Shown here: positions 26,578 to 36,250 of the stretch, piece after piece
Position numbering within the stretch: the first letter of the stretch is position 1
Layout of the letters: the number at the start of each line of letters is the position of its first letter
DNA from: Desulfovibrio desulfuricans
GTDB taxonomy: Bacteria; Desulfobacterota; Desulfovibrionia; Desulfovibrionales; Desulfovibrionaceae
Direction of reading: 5' to 3'
Assembly (NCBI RefSeq): GCF_024460775.1
Contig: NZ_JANFYZ010000009.1
Span: 1-64,000 of the forward strand
DNA length: 64,000 nt
Notes under the pieces: generated by a model
Database searches by the model: none
What the model saw: the letters and a program-made list of their open reading frames with translations, nothing else
Told to the model about the DNA's origin: nothing
Position numbers and translations under genes: made by a program

Positions 26578-28383
26578 ATGCCCAACCAGGAAAATATCCG
26601 CAATTTTTGCATTATCGCCCACATCGACCACGGCAAATCCACCCTGGCCGACCGCATTCTTGAGCTGACGCAGGTTGTCAGCAAGCGGGAGGCGCGCCAG
26701 CAGTATCTGGACAAAATGGAGCTGGAACGGGAGCGTGGCATCACCATCAAGGCACAGACCGTGCGCATTCCGTACAAAGCCCAAAACGGGCAGATGTACG
26801 AACTGAACCTCATCGATACCCCCGGTCACGTGGACTTCAACTATGAAGTTTCACGCTCCCTGGCGGCCTGCGAAGGTGCGCTGCTGGTGGTTGACGCCAC
26901 TCAGGGCGTGGAAGCGCAAACGCTTGCCAACGTCTACCTTGCTCTGGATCACGACCACGAAATAGTGCCTGTGCTCAATAAAATCGACCTGCCCAGCGCC
27001 GAGGTTGACCGCGTGAAGGCCGAAATCGAAGAAAGCATCGGCCTTGACTGCTCCGAAGCTCTGCCAGTTTCTGCCAAAACGGGCATGGGCGTTGACGCGG
27101 TTCTCGAAGCCATTGTCCACCGGCTCCCTGCCCCTAAGGGAGATGTGGCGGCTCCGCTCAAAGCACTCATCTTCGACTCGTGGTACGACAGCTATCAGGG
27201 CGTCGTTATCCTGTTCCGCATTATGGACGGCGCAATCAAGCGTAACGACATGGTGCGCATGATGAGTACGGGCAAGGAATACGAAGTGCTGCGCCTCGGC
27301 GTGTTTTCCCCGGAAGCTACTGATGTGAACGAACTTCACGCTGGCGAGGTCGGTTTCATGTGCGGCTCCATCAAGGAGCTGGGCGATGCCCGCGTTGGCG
27401 ACACCATCACTCTGGTGGAAAACCCTGCCGCTACGGCGGTTCCCGGCTTTACGGAAGTGAAGCCCATGGTTTTCTGCGGCCTTTACCCCACAGAGTCAGA
27501 CGAGTACGAAAACCTCAAAACCGCCCTTGAAAAACTGCAACTCAACGATGCGGCTTTTTCCTTTGAGCCGGAAACGTCTCAGGCGCTGGGTTTTGGCTTC
27601 CGTTGCGGCTTTCTTGGTCTGTTGCACATGGAGATCATTCAGGAACGGCTGGAGCGCGAATTTGAGGTCAGCCTCATCGCCACCGCGCCTTCTGTGGTCT
27701 ACAAGGTGGACACAAACGATGGCAAAACCTTGCAGATCGACAACCCCAGCCATCTGCCAGACCCCACCAAGATCCGCACCCTTTATGAGCCGTATGTGAA
27801 CATGGACATCCACGTGCCCAACGATTACGTAGGCAACGTCATGAAGCTGTGCGAGGAAAAGCGCGGCATGCAGAAAAATCTGCACTATCTGGCCACCAAC
27901 CGCGTGGTTGTGACCTATGAATTGCCGTTTGCAGAAATTGTTTACGACTTTTTTGATCGGCTCAAGTCTGCCACGCGCGGTTACGCCTCCATGGATTACC
28001 ATCCGCTGGACTACCGCGAATCAGACCTCGTGCGCCTTGATATCATGCTCAATGGTGAAACCGTTGATGCTCTTGCCGTCATTGTACACCGCGACCGCGC
28101 ATATACCTACGGGCGCGGGTTGGCGCTCAAGCTCAAGCGCAGCATTCCCCGCCAGCTTTTTCAGGTGGCCATTCAGGCCGCCATCGGGCAGAAGATCATT
28201 GCCCGGGAAACCGTGTCAGCTTTCCGCAAGGACGTGACAGCCAAGTGCTATGGCGGCGACATCACGCGTAAACGCAAGCTGCTTGAAAAGCAGAAGGAAG
28301 GCAAAAAGCGCATGAAACGCATGGGCAACGTTGAGTTGCCGCAGGAAGCGTTTCTGGCGGCCCTCAAAGTGGGCGACGAATAG
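26578..28383 (+). CDS. lepA: Elongation factor 4 (LepA)
   Basis: A ribosome-associated GTPase proposed to back-translocate or assist initiation. The 601 residues start [21 protein letters not shown]1 is [10 protein letters not shown]3 DTPGHVDF and G4 NKID. Then come the EF-G-like domains II and III and the LepA-specific C-terminal domain with the SGMR-type region (here [20 protein letters not shown]) and [17 protein letters not shown] at the end. ATG 26578 is preferred over ATG 26572 because AGGA lies seven bases before it. It stands alone after the ATP operon terminator and ends at a very strong hairpin. Confidence 0.95.
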   Translation: MPNQENIRNFCIIAHIDHGKSTLADRILELTQVVSKREARQQYLDKMELERERGITIKAQTVRIPYKAQNGQMYELNLIDTPGHVDFNYEVSRSLAACEGALLVVDATQGVEAQTLANVYLALDHDHEIVPVLNKIDLPSAEVDRVKAEIEESIGLDCSEALPVSAKTGMGVDAVLEAIVHRLPAPKGDVAAPLKALIFDSWYDSYQGVVILFRIMDGAIKRNDMVRMMSTGKEYEVLRLGVFSPEATDVNELHAGEVGFMCGSIKELGDARVGDTITLVENPAATAVPGFTEVKPMVFCGLYPTESDEYENLKTALEKLQLNDAAFSFEPETSQALGFGFRCGFLGLLHMEIIQERLEREFEVSLIATAPSVVYKVDTNDGKTLQIDNPSHLPDPTKIRTLYEPYVNMDIHVPNDYVGNVMKLCEEKRGMQKNLHYLATNRVVVTYELPFAEIVYDFFDRLKSATRGYASMDYHPLDYRESDLVRLDIMLNGETVDALAVIVHRDRAYTYGRGLALKLKRSIPRQLFQVAIQAAIGQKIIARETVSAFRKDVTAKCYGGDITRKRKLLEKQKEGKKRMKRMGNVELPQEAFLAALKVGDE

Positions 28384-28390
28384 ACCTTAA

Positions 28391-28440
28391 GATGCAAAAA
28401 AGAAGGGTGGCTCGCTTGAGTCACCCTTCTTTTTTGCATC
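28391..28440. terminator. Strong bidirectional terminator after lepA
   Basis: A 19-bp perfect stem runs from GATGCAAAAAAGAAGGGTG to its complement, extended by further pairs inside the loop. A-tract and T-tract lie on both arms, so it would work in both directions. Confidence 0.85.
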
Positions 28441-28647
28441 GCAGCATGTCCCTCAGGCTTTACGCTCAATCTGGCCCGTAGATGGCCTGTCAAAGCACGG
28501 TTGCGCAAGCGCGCACCCGACTATCAGAAATCAAAAAAAGCTGCTCACAGGTCAGGCCAGAGGCACGTTTTTGCCTTTTGCCTGGCCGATCGTTTAGCAC
28601 GGCGGCGCAAAGCTTGCCGTGCGCGCATGGCTGGCTTCAGACCCCGA

Positions 28648-28923
28648 TTATGGCAGGCGCAACTTGCGCACTTCCGCATCGCTGATCTCAAAACGCCTCA
28701 TGCACATGTCATAGTAGGCGCGCCAGGGAAAGTAGCTGGTATCACCACGCCACTCATTGTTCATCTGTGTGGCTTCTGCCCGGCATTGCTGATTGGCCGC
28801 CAAAGCCTGCTGATCATCAAATGTCAGAGGGGGCCGCTCACGAGGGGCGCAGCCGCAAGCAAGAAAACCTGCCATCAGGCACAGCGCAAGCAAGCCGCTG
28901 CCAACGAATGATTTTTTCTGCAT
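28648..28923 (-). CDS. Small lipoprotein, unknown function
   Basis: The 91-residue product has a lipoprotein-type signal: MQKKSFVGSGLLALCLMAG then FLACGC, with cysteine at about position 25. The mature part is short and has three further cysteines and Trp/Tyr-rich segments (TSYFPWRAYYDMCMRRFEI). GGAGGG precedes the ATG. It begins only 17 bases after the end of the kup gene on the same strand, so the two are probably cotranscribed. I do not recognise the family. Confidence 0.75.
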   Translation of the reverse strand: MQKKSFVGSGLLALCLMAGFLACGCAPRERPPLTFDDQQALAANQQCRAEATQMNNEWRGDTSYFPWRAYYDMCMRRFEISDAEVRKLRLP

Positions 28924-28940
28924 GACGGGCCCTCCTTCTG

Positions 28941-30755
28941 CTACATGTCTATACGGCTAATAACTCCATGCACGGCATGCACCGGCATTTTGTAAAACTG
29001 TACGAACGATGGCGCCAGTTTTTTGATGATGGCGTAAATGCGCCACAAAGGCGAACTGGTGAGGATGTCTTCCACGCCATAAAAAATAACGCGCGGCTTG
29101 ATGCCCGCTTCGGACATGATGTGGTCAATATCCACAACTTCCATGTAGCCCGCAGAAACCTCAAAAACGCGAATACCTTCGGCGGGATCTTCCGCAAACC
29201 GCCATATCACGCCTGTAGGTTCATATGTGCGGGACATGCACAGCATGATGTTCTGCTCATAAATAATGCCGTTGCTGAACATGGTCTTGACAATATAAGG
29301 CGAAACTTTGTCCAAGCTTCTCAAAAAAAAGATGGCTGTGCCGCGAATGGCATGACCATGAGTTTTTTCTTCGGTAAATTTCCTCAAGAACTGCTCTTTT
29401 CCCATGGGGCGCATACGTTGATACGCGGCTTTTTGCCCCTGGGTATAAATAAGAATGACAGAAAGCGGTATGAGCGAAATCAGTATGGACCAATACCCGC
29501 CATGCGGAAATTTATAAAAGTTCGCGAGCAGATAAATGAAGTCGAGAAAACAGATGCAGGCAGCTATGGCTGCTTTGAAATTTCGTCCCTGAAGGTGGAA
29601 TATCCACACCATGAATACGCCAGTGATGGTCATGGTGCCAGTAACGGCAAGGCCGTAAGCGGCAGCAAGTTTGTGTGATTCGCCAAATCCACAGATCACG
29701 AGCACCACCGCTACAAACAGCGCCCAGTTCACAGAGTTGATATATATCTGGGAATGCAATTCCTTTGAGGTGTAATCCACTTTGAACAAAGGCATGATAT
29801 GCGTTGCCATACTTTGATACATGATGGAAAACAGACCGCTTATGAGGGCCTGCGAGGCAATGACAGTTGCCATAAGGCTGAGTACCAGAAAAGGAACATA
29901 CAGATAATGAGCCTGGCTGTTGATCAGCTCGAACAATACGTTTTCAGCCCCTGGATTGCGGATAAGGAATGAGGTCTGCCCCATATAGCTTGCCACCAGC
30001 GCCAACAGCACAATGCCCCACGCGGCTAAGATAGGCTTGCGCCCCATATGCCCCATGTCGGCATACAGGGCCTCGCCGCCCGTAGCGCACAAAATGACCT
30101 CTGAAAGAACAAAAAAACTCACCAGGCCGTTGTGGATCATGAAATCAATCGCATACCAGGGGTTCAGGGCTTTGAGAACCTGTGGAGTCTGCACAATGGA
30201 GACGCATCCGGAAAAAGCCAACACGGCGAACCATATGGCCATTATGGGACCAAAAACTACGGAAACAGCGCCGCTGCCCCTCTTTTGCACAGCAAAAAGC
30301 ACAACCGTAATCGCCAGCGCCAGCCCTACAATTGCAGCCTTGGGAGTCTGCTCAAGCCCCGGCACAAGGGTCAAACCTTCCACGGCAGAAAGAATGGAGA
30401 TGGCAGGAGTAATAACCCCGTCGCCAATGAGCAGAGAAACCCCCACAAAAGCCAGTACAGAAGCTACACCTAACTTTTTGGTCGACTTGAGTAACGGGCG
30501 CAGGATGGAAAGCAGCACAATGGTGCCGCCTTCGCCGCCCTTGCTCAGGCTCATGGCCAGCCACGCGTATCCCACAGTTACGAGCAGCAGCAAAGTCCAG
30601 ATAATTAGCGAAAGAATGCCGATAAAATGGTCTTCTGTGCGCTCGGTCAGCAGGAATATGACTGCCAGCGTATATATGGGGCTTGTGCCGATATCGCCAA
30701 ACACAAGGCCCAGCGATTTGACGATTGAAGAAAACGTTACCTGCTGCGAATCCAT
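28941..30755 (-). CDS. kup: Kup-type potassium uptake transporter
   Basis: An inner-membrane K+/H+ symporter of the KUP/HAK family. The 604 residues begin with SIVKSLGLVFGDIGTSPIYTL, the family signature, followed by about twelve membrane segments. Conserved blocks include SKGGEGGTIVLLSIL, LIGDGVITPAISILSAVEGL, SEVILCATGGEALYADMGHMG and TGTMTITGVFMVW. A cytoplasmic C-terminal tail of about 150 residues carries RGTAIFFLRSLDKVSPY. ATG 30755 is chosen because GGAGG lies seven bases before it; the open frame runs on to 30932 without a ribosome site. A promoter fits at 30780-30808. Confidence 0.95.
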   Translation of the reverse strand: MDSQQVTFSSIVKSLGLVFGDIGTSPIYTLAVIFLLTERTEDHFIGILSLIIWTLLLLVTVGYAWLAMSLSKGGEGGTIVLLSILRPLLKSTKKLGVASVLAFVGVSLLIGDGVITPAISILSAVEGLTLVPGLEQTPKAAIVGLALAITVVLFAVQKRGSGAVSVVFGPIMAIWFAVLAFSGCVSIVQTPQVLKALNPWYAIDFMIHNGLVSFFVLSEVILCATGGEALYADMGHMGRKPILAAWGIVLLALVASYMGQTSFLIRNPGAENVLFELINSQAHYLYVPFLVLSLMATVIASQALISGLFSIMYQSMATHIMPLFKVDYTSKELHSQIYINSVNWALFVAVVLVICGFGESHKLAAAYGLAVTGTMTITGVFMVWIFHLQGRNFKAAIAACICFLDFIYLLANFYKFPHGGYWSILISLIPLSVILIYTQGQKAAYQRMRPMGKEQFLRKFTEEKTHGHAIRGTAIFFLRSLDKVSPYIVKTMFSNGIIYEQNIMLCMSRTYEPTGVIWRFAEDPAEGIRVFEVSAGYMEVVDIDHIMSEAGIKPRVIFYGVEDILTSSPLWRIYAIIKKLAPSFVQFYKMPVHAVHGVISRIDM

Positions 30756-30779
30756 GTAGTCCTCCAAGCATTGCAGCGC

Positions 30780-30808
30780 ACCATAAAGCAGACAAGGGCG
30801 GCTGGCAA
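30780..30808 (-). promoter_or_regulatory. Candidate promoter of kup
   Basis: On the minus strand TTGCCA, 17 bases, then TATGGT, ending 25 bases before the start codon. Confidence 0.5.
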
Positions 30809-30901
30809 GACAGCCTGAAATGCGCGGCCCATAAAGATTTGCAGATTCTCTGACGGGTGGAGCCGCTGCGCTGCGCCAGCGCGGCCCCTGCCCATAAACG
30901 C

Positions 30902-30928
30902 AAAAACGCCGCCCCTTGCGGGGCGGCG
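30902..30928 (-). terminator. Terminator of lactate permease gene
   Basis: A nine-bp stem CGCCGCCCC/GGGGCGGCG, loop TTGC, followed on the minus strand by five T, 26 bases past the stop. Confidence 0.85.
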
Positions 30929-30953
30929 CCATATTACGGAAGGAAAACCAAGT

Positions 30954-32594
30954 TTACGGCAGCATCCAGTGCAGCACGTTAGACTGCAAGTAGGTGAGCA
31001 CGCAGATAAAGGCCGTCATGGCCAAGCTGTGCCCAAGCGTAAACCGGAAGAGATCGCCTTCATGACCAACCAGATTGGTGGCAGCGGTTGCCACACTGAT
31101 GGACTGGGGCGAAATCATCTTACCGGTAACACCACCGGACGAGTTGGCGGAAACGGCCAGGGCCGGATCCATGCCCACCACTTCAGCCGTGGAGCGCTGC
31201 ATACCGCAGAACAGGGCGTTTGAAGAGGTGTCCGAACCGGTCAGGAACACGCCCAGCCAGCCCAGAAGGGGCGAGAAGAGCGGGAACAGCGGGCCAGTCA
31301 GAGTAAAGGCAATACCCAGGGTGGAGCTCATGCCGGAGAAGTTCATGAGATAAGCCAGGCCCAGGATCATGGCGATGGTCGCAATGGGGAAGCGCAGCTG
31401 GTGAATGGTGCGGAACAGGCAGTTGATAGCCTTGCCGAACGAATAACCAGGCATGAAAGGCACGGAGAAGAAACCAGCCAGCAGAATGGCCGTGCCACCG
31501 GCGGAGAGCCAGTTGAACACAAACACTGCGGGATAGTTGGGATCCTTGCCGGCGGCCAAAATCGGGGCAGCCTTGTGCACCATGCCGTCAAGAGCGGGCC
31601 AGGAGAACTTGAGCACCGAACCGGGCACGGCGTTCAGCATGTTCTTGAACTGGGGCAGGCCCCACAAGAACACCATGACGGCCAGGACGATGTAAGGCAG
31701 CCAAGCGCGGAGCACGATACCCGTGGAAGGAGCCGCGCCGGTCAGCACGGTTTCCTTTTCACCCTCAAAACGCCACACGGTCTTGGGCTTCCACACGCGC
31801 AGCAACAACACCATGGCAATGATGGTGATAAGAGCCGACATGATATCGGGCAGCGTAGCGCCGTGGTAGTTGGAGAACAGGAACTGCGAACCGGCGAAGC
31901 TCACGCCAGCCACGATGATGGCGGGCAGCACTTCCATGGCGCGCTTGAAGCCGCACATGACCACGCAGAGCCACAGGGGCACCAGAATGGACAGGAAGGG
32001 CAGCTGACGGCCCACGATCTGGCTCACGTGCATTTCCGGAATGCCGGAAACCTGGGCGCCAACGATGATCGGGATACCAATGGCACCAAAGGCCACGGGC
32101 GCGGTGTTGGCAATCAGACAGATACCAGCGGCGTACAGGGGGCGGAAGCCCAGGCCCACCAGCATGGCGGCGGTGATTGCCACAGGGGTGCCGAAGCCAG
32201 CGGTACCTTCAATGAAGGAACCAAAGGCAAAGGCGATAAAGATGGCCTGCAAACGGCGGTCGTCTGTCAGACGCGCGAGCGATTCTTTGATGTATTCAAA
32301 TTCGCCCGATTCCACAGTCATGTTGTACACCCAGACCGCCGTGATAACGATCCAGATGATGGGGAAGAGGCCAAAGGCCGCGCCGTAGCTCAATGCGCCC
32401 AGCGCTGTTCCAAACGGCATGCCCCACACAGCAACCGCCAGAACGAAAGAAAGTGCCACAGCAAGAGCCGCAGCGTAATGCCCCTTAGCACGACGCACGG
32501 CCAGCATGTAAAAAAGGCTGATCAGGGGGATACCTGCCAGCAGGGCGGAAACTACAGCTCCGCCAACCGGATCATACACTTGTGTCCAAGCCAT
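30954..32594 (-). CDS. lldP: L-lactate permease
   Basis: An inner-membrane lactate/H+ symporter of the LctP family. The 546 residues contain about 13 membrane segments. Family motifs include EYIKESLARLTDDRRLQAIF, FGSFIEGTAGFGTPVAITAA, ANTAPVAFGAIGIPI and SDTSSNALFCGMQ. VSANSSGGVTGKMISPQSI, followed by ATAATN(L)VG, is typical of the C-terminus. Lactate is the classic carbon and electron source for this group. ATG 32594 is used. GAGGG upstream sits in the loop of a hairpin that ends at the base before the ATG, suggesting translational control. The gene ends at its own terminator. Confidence 0.95.
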   Translation of the reverse strand: MAWTQVYDPVGGAVVSALLAGIPLISLFYMLAVRRAKGHYAAALAVALSFVLAVAVWGMPFGTALGALSYGAAFGLFPIIWIVITAVWVYNMTVESGEFEYIKESLARLTDDRRLQAIFIAFAFGSFIEGTAGFGTPVAITAAMLVGLGFRPLYAAGICLIANTAPVAFGAIGIPIIVGAQVSGIPEMHVSQIVGRQLPFLSILVPLWLCVVMCGFKRAMEVLPAIIVAGVSFAGSQFLFSNYHGATLPDIMSALITIIAMVLLLRVWKPKTVWRFEGEKETVLTGAAPSTGIVLRAWLPYIVLAVMVFLWGLPQFKNMLNAVPGSVLKFSWPALDGMVHKAAPILAAGKDPNYPAVFVFNWLSAGGTAILLAGFFSVPFMPGYSFGKAINCLFRTIHQLRFPIATIAMILGLAYLMNFSGMSSTLGIAFTLTGPLFPLFSPLLGWLGVFLTGSDTSSNALFCGMQRSTAEVVGMDPALAVSANSSGGVTGKMISPQSISVATAATNLVGHEGDLFRFTLGHSLAMTAFICVLTYLQSNVLHWMLP

Positions 32595-32616
32595 ATAACA
32601 GACCCTCAACTGTTAT
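32595..32616 (-). promoter_or_regulatory. Hairpin carrying the lldP ribosome site in its loop
   Basis: On the minus strand ATAACAG, an eight-base loop with GAGGG, then CTGTTAT, immediately followed by the ATG at 32594. The 7-bp arms are perfect. It may act in translation control, or as an operator if read as DNA. Confidence 0.55.
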
Positions 32617-32767
32617 GTGTTGCAAGGGGGCTTGAGCAGAGCGAGTCCCTTCCGTGCGACCCAGAAATGCTACCTCTTTCCCCCCACTAAGACCTTTGAG
32701 TGCGAATATAATCTTTCAGCAAAAAATACAATATGTTTCCCTATCCAAGTCGAGACAAAACTTACTG

Positions 32768-33742
32768 CTATTGTCGCAAATTGGCTGGCAGCGCGAAATA
32801 CAGGCGGGCGGCCACGTCAAAAAAAATTCCTGGCAGATAACTTGCCCACCAGAAAATCCTGAATTTGCGCCCGCTGTGTCGCCAGGGTTTTATGGCCTCC
32901 CGGGCGGCGGCGTTGTGCCCTTCGCGCCACAGGGCCACAGCTTTCTGAAAGCTTGCCCTGCGGGTCATCATTGTGACAAGACCTGAATATTCCTGATCAT
33001 AGCCAGGGTACAACGCCCGGTGTTTCTCAAGAATACGCAACGTTTCATCAGCAAACTGGCCAAACTTGCGAAAGGTCGTGTTGCCCCCATGCACCCGCCA
33101 AAGGGTCAGAGGCTCATCTACGTAGTCCAGCTCCCAATCGTGAGCGATGCGGTAAAAAACATCGGCCTCCTCGCACACGTTGAGACTTTGATCAAACCAC
33201 CCGCCATTGCGGCCTTCGCCCGACGGCGTTCTGTCAGCCGAAAGACTTGCCAGCGCCTCGCGGCTGACCATGGCAGACGACATGGAAATCCACTGGCGTT
33301 CCATCAATGCGGCAAAGGCCATGCCCCGCGCAGGGGACGTTTCGGCAAAAATCCTCTTGAACACGCGCTTGCCGTCAAAAATTTCCGTATCCGTGCACAC
33401 CAAACCCACACGTGGATTGGCTTCAAACAGGGCCACCTGGCGCTCCAGCTTGGTGGGCCGCCACACGTCATCGCAGTCAAGAAAGGCCAGATACCGGCCA
33501 CGGGCCTGCGCCAGGGCCAAGTTACGCCCCTCGCCCAGCGGCACAATACCCTCTCCCCGGAAGTAGCGCACCTTTTCGCCATAGCTTTTGGCAATGGCGG
33601 GGCTTTCATCCGTTGAACAGTTGTCCCAGAAAACAACCTCAAAATCCGTGAACGTCTGGGCCATGAGGCTGTCCATGGCTTCGCGCAGATCGCGGGAACT
33701 GTTCAGACAGTTCATGATGACCGAAACAGCGGGGGCGTTCAT
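32768..33742 (-). CDS. Glycosyltransferase family 2
   Basis: A 324-residue GT-A inverting sugar transferase. The N-terminus is VSVIMNCLNSSRDLREAMDSL, followed by FEVVFWDNCSTDES, the DxD region LAFLDCDDVWRPTKL, and a C-terminal part with FRKFGQFADETL and a hydrophobic end (FWWASYLPGIFFDVAARLYF) that may touch the membrane. It overlaps the GtrA gene by four bases (ATGA), and the aminotransferase lies just upstream, so the three form one operon (order DegT, GtrA, GT2). Donor sugar unknown; an amino sugar made by the DegT enzyme is a reasonable guess. Confidence 0.85.
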   Translation of the reverse strand: MNAPAVSVIMNCLNSSRDLREAMDSLMAQTFTDFEVVFWDNCSTDESPAIAKSYGEKVRYFRGEGIVPLGEGRNLALAQARGRYLAFLDCDDVWRPTKLERQVALFEANPRVGLVCTDTEIFDGKRVFKRIFAETSPARGMAFAALMERQWISMSSAMVSREALASLSADRTPSGEGRNGGWFDQSLNVCEEADVFYRIAHDWELDYVDEPLTLWRVHGGNTTFRKFGQFADETLRILEKHRALYPGYDQEYSGLVTMMTRRASFQKAVALWREGHNAAAREAIKPWRHSGRKFRIFWWASYLPGIFFDVAARLYFALPANLRQ

Positions 33743-34293
33743 GCTTTATCCTCATTGCGCGCGGTGTGGGGCGTGGATGTCTGTTGCGCCGGGCTTTGCC
33801 CTGTCCCGGCGGGAGCGAATGAAGCCTGCGTTCTGAATACCCAGACCTTGCACAGCACATAAACCATGACAGGCACGGTCAGAACTGCAACGGGCATGGC
33901 CCAGGCATAAGGAACACCAAGCCGCACCAGCAGCCAGACAATGGCCGAATTGCAGCACAGGCCCACAGCCTGGGTAGCCGCAAAGCGCGGCAGCATGGTG
34001 CGGTGGCTGGCAATGCCTGCGGCGGAATCCGCGGCGCGGAACGTCCACAGGCATTGCCCGAGATAGGAAACAATAAAACTGAGCGCGTAGGCCAAGGCAT
34101 TGCCCGCCAGCGTGGGCAAACCTGCCACGTTGACGAACAACAGCCCCAGCAGAAAGTAGCTTACAGAAGCCGCGCCGCCCACAACGCCAAAGCGCACCCA
34201 GCGCCGGGCCAAAAGCCCGCGCACCATATCCGCCAGCCATCTGAAGCCCGGCACAGCCTGCCAGCCGCTAACCACGGCAAATCGCCTGCGCAC
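33739..34293 (-). CDS. GtrA-like membrane protein
   Basis: GtrA-family proteins have four membrane segments and are thought to flip polyprenyl-linked sugars or to help glycan modification. The 184-residue product shows four hydrophobic stretches (for example VRFGVVGGAASVSYFLLGLLF and PVAVLTVPVMVYVLCKVWVF) and the typical GxxGxxxT-like opening RWVRFGVVGG. A charged, low-complexity C-terminus follows. GTG at 34293 is the longest start, nine bases after the DegT stop; ATG 34227 is a possible shorter start. It lies between DegT and GT2 genes in one operon. Confidence 0.83.
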   Translation of the reverse strand: MRRRFAVVSGWQAVPGFRWLADMVRGLLARRWVRFGVVGGAASVSYFLLGLLFVNVAGLPTLAGNALAYALSFIVSYLGQCLWTFRAADSAAGIASHRTMLPRFAATQAVGLCCNSAIVWLLVRLGVPYAWAMPVAVLTVPVMVYVLCKVWVFRTQASFAPAGTGQSPAQQTSTPHTARNEDKA

Positions 34294-34302
34294 TGGCGGG
34301 CG

Positions 34303-35442
34303 CTACTTGAGTGCGGCAACAAGCGCGTCGCACACGCTCTCCACATCTTCGGCGCTGAGGCCGGGGTGCAGGGGCAGGGTCACAAGTTCGCCATAGAGCT
34401 GTTCCGTCACGGGCAGCGACTCCGCGCCCCCGCCAAAGCAGCTAAGCAGGTGGTTGGGTTTGTAATGCACGCCGGTGGGGATATCGCGTGCCGCCATAAA
34501 TTCCTTAACGGCATCTTTGCGGCCACCCAACACACGCACGGGCATGATATGGCGCACCACAAAGTCCTGCGGATCAGTGGCCAGCAGGGCAAGGCCCTCC
34601 ACGTTGGCGAGGCGCTGTTCATAAATGGCTGTAAGCATTCGGCGTGCCGGAATAAATTCCGATTCAAGCCGTCCAAGCTGTACCCGCCCGATGGCGGCCA
34701 TGATATTGCTCATATGATAACGCCAGCCCTGACGGGTCACATCGGGATCCCACGAACGCGCGCCGGCAAAACGCTGTTTTGCATCGTTGGCTACAGAAAG
34801 CAGCCGGGCGTCAGAGGCCAGATTTCCGGCGGCCTCATCAAAGGCCACCAGGCAGCCGCCTTCACCGCAGGTAATATTTTTGATGCCGTCAAAGCTGAAG
34901 CAGACCATGTCGCCAAAGCTGCCGATCATGCGTCCCCTGCTTTTGCAGCCAAAGGCGTGGGCGGCGTCTTCCACCACGCGCAAGCCTTTGACACGGGCAA
35001 AGTCGTATATGGCGTCAATATGCCAGGGATTGCTGGCATAGTGCACGGGCATGATGGCAATGGTGCGGGGGGTCAGGCGGCGTTCGGCATCGGCAAGGTC
35101 AATGGTGCCGGTTTCGGGCAGCACATCGCAGGCCACAGGCTGGCAGCCCGCGGCGGTAATGGCCTGAAAAGACGCCACAAAGGTAAGGGAAGGAACCAGA
35201 ACTTCCGGCTTGCCGTCTACGCGGCACTGGGCGGCAACGCCGTCCACAGCCAGATGCAGGGCCGCAGTACCTGTATTTACGGAAATAACCTGACTGGGCT
35301 TGACGCCGAGGTAGCGGGCGACTTCTTCTTCAAAAAGGCGCACTTCGTTGCCCATGCCGAGGTAGCCGTCTTCAGTAATAACACGGCTAACGGCGCGGGC
35401 TTCAGCTTCTCCCACAATGGAGCGGGAAAGACGCATGGACAT
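34303..35442 (-). CDS. DegT/DnrJ/EryC1/StrS-family sugar aminotransferase
   Basis: A PLP-dependent transaminase that adds an amino group to a nucleotide keto sugar. The 379 residues contain NTGTAALHLAVDGV, the PVHYASNP segment, VEDAAHAFG with the PLP-pyridine Asp, and the lysine region FSFDGIKNITCGEGG. GWRYHMSNIMAAIGRVQL and GVHYKPNHL are typical of the family. AGGAGG lies five bases before the ATG. It is the first gene of the DegT-GtrA-GT2 operon. No dehydratase or 4,6-dehydratase partner is next to it, so the keto-sugar supply must come from elsewhere. Confidence 0.9.
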   Translation of the reverse strand: MSMRLSRSIVGEAEARAVSRVITEDGYLGMGNEVRLFEEEVARYLGVKPSQVISVNTGTAALHLAVDGVAAQCRVDGKPEVLVPSLTFVASFQAITAAGCQPVACDVLPETGTIDLADAERRLTPRTIAIMPVHYASNPWHIDAIYDFARVKGLRVVEDAAHAFGCKSRGRMIGSFGDMVCFSFDGIKNITCGEGGCLVAFDEAAGNLASDARLLSVANDAKQRFAGARSWDPDVTRQGWRYHMSNIMAAIGRVQLGRLESEFIPARRMLTAIYEQRLANVEGLALLATDPQDFVVRHIMPVRVLGGRKDAVKEFMAARDIPTGVHYKPNHLLSCFGGGAESLPVTEQLYGELVTLPLHPGLSAEDVESVCDALVAALK

Positions 35443-35599
35443 AAGGCCTCCTGCTGCGGCGGCATAACCGTAGCGGCTGTGCCGCTCCGGCTGGCGAAGG
35501 CTTCAGGCTGCGCGTCGTTCACTCAAAACACCGCAGGACGCCGGGCTTTAAAAAGTCCGCCGTCCGCACGGAATCAGTAGTGCGCGCCTGGCCGCCATG

Positions 35600-36112
35600 C
35601 TAACCCGCATCGGCGTTCATGTCGCTCAATAACGTGTCGAGGTCAAGCAGAATGAGCAGGCGGTCTTCAAGCTTGCCCACGCCCCGGATATACTCGGAGC
35701 CGATACCGCAAACCACCGGTGGCGCAGGCTCCACAGTGGAGGCGGGAATACGCAGCACTTCAGACACGCCGTCCACCAGAAAACCCACTATCTTCTGGTT
35801 AAATTCCATTACAACAATGCGCGTGTTGCCATCGTGCTCCAGGGCGGGCATGCTGAAGCGCGTGCGCATGTTGACGACCGGAATAACCTTGCCGCGCAGA
35901 TTGATGACGCCTTCAATAAAGGCTGCGGCATGGGGTACCATGGTGATCTGCATGAGACGGATGATTTCCTGAACGGAAAGGATGTCCACCCCGAACTCTT
36001 CTTCGCCAATGCGGAACGTCACCAGCTGGAGCAGATCGCCCTCATGTTCCTGCCCGGAACCTTGCAGCACGTCCTGCCGAGTGGCTTGCGCCGCGTCCAT
36101 TGTATCCGTCAT
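35600..36112 (-). CDS. cheW: CheW chemotaxis coupling protein
   Basis: A scaffold protein linking receptors to the CheA kinase in chemotaxis arrays. The 170-residue product has a flexible N-terminus and then the CheW fold: LLQLVTFRIGEEEFGVDILSVQEI, PHAAAFIEGVINLRGKVIPVV, IVVMEFNQKIVGFLVDGVSEVL and LEDRLLILLDLDTLL. GGAGG lies eight bases before the ATG at 36112. A sigma-28-like promoter is found at 36251-36278 on the same strand, in keeping with flagellar-class control. No other che gene is adjacent. Confidence 0.95.
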   Translation of the reverse strand: MTDTMDAAQATRQDVLQGSGQEHEGDLLQLVTFRIGEEEFGVDILSVQEIIRLMQITMVPHAAAFIEGVINLRGKVIPVVNMRTRFSMPALEHDGNTRIVVMEFNQKIVGFLVDGVSEVLRIPASTVEPAPPVVCGIGSEYIRGVGKLEDRLLILLDLDTLLSDMNADAG

Positions 36113-36250
36113 GGGATGGCCTCCATGGTATAAGCGGGCGTTTTCCGCCCATGAATCACCGCTTTTGCGGCAATCCGTCATATGCAATCCGCTGCAATCT
36201 GCGCCGGGATCAACCCCGCTAACTGGAGCGTTCAGGCCCCGGTTTCAACC

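Noticed and set aside
31401..32690. A 429-codon open frame opposite lldP
   Set aside because: Low-complexity His/Gly/Gln-rich translation opposite a clear permease; it would also cover the lldP promoter.
34003..35580. A 525-codon open frame opposite the DegT aminotransferase and gtrA
   Set aside because: Spans two real genes on the other strand and shows no domain.
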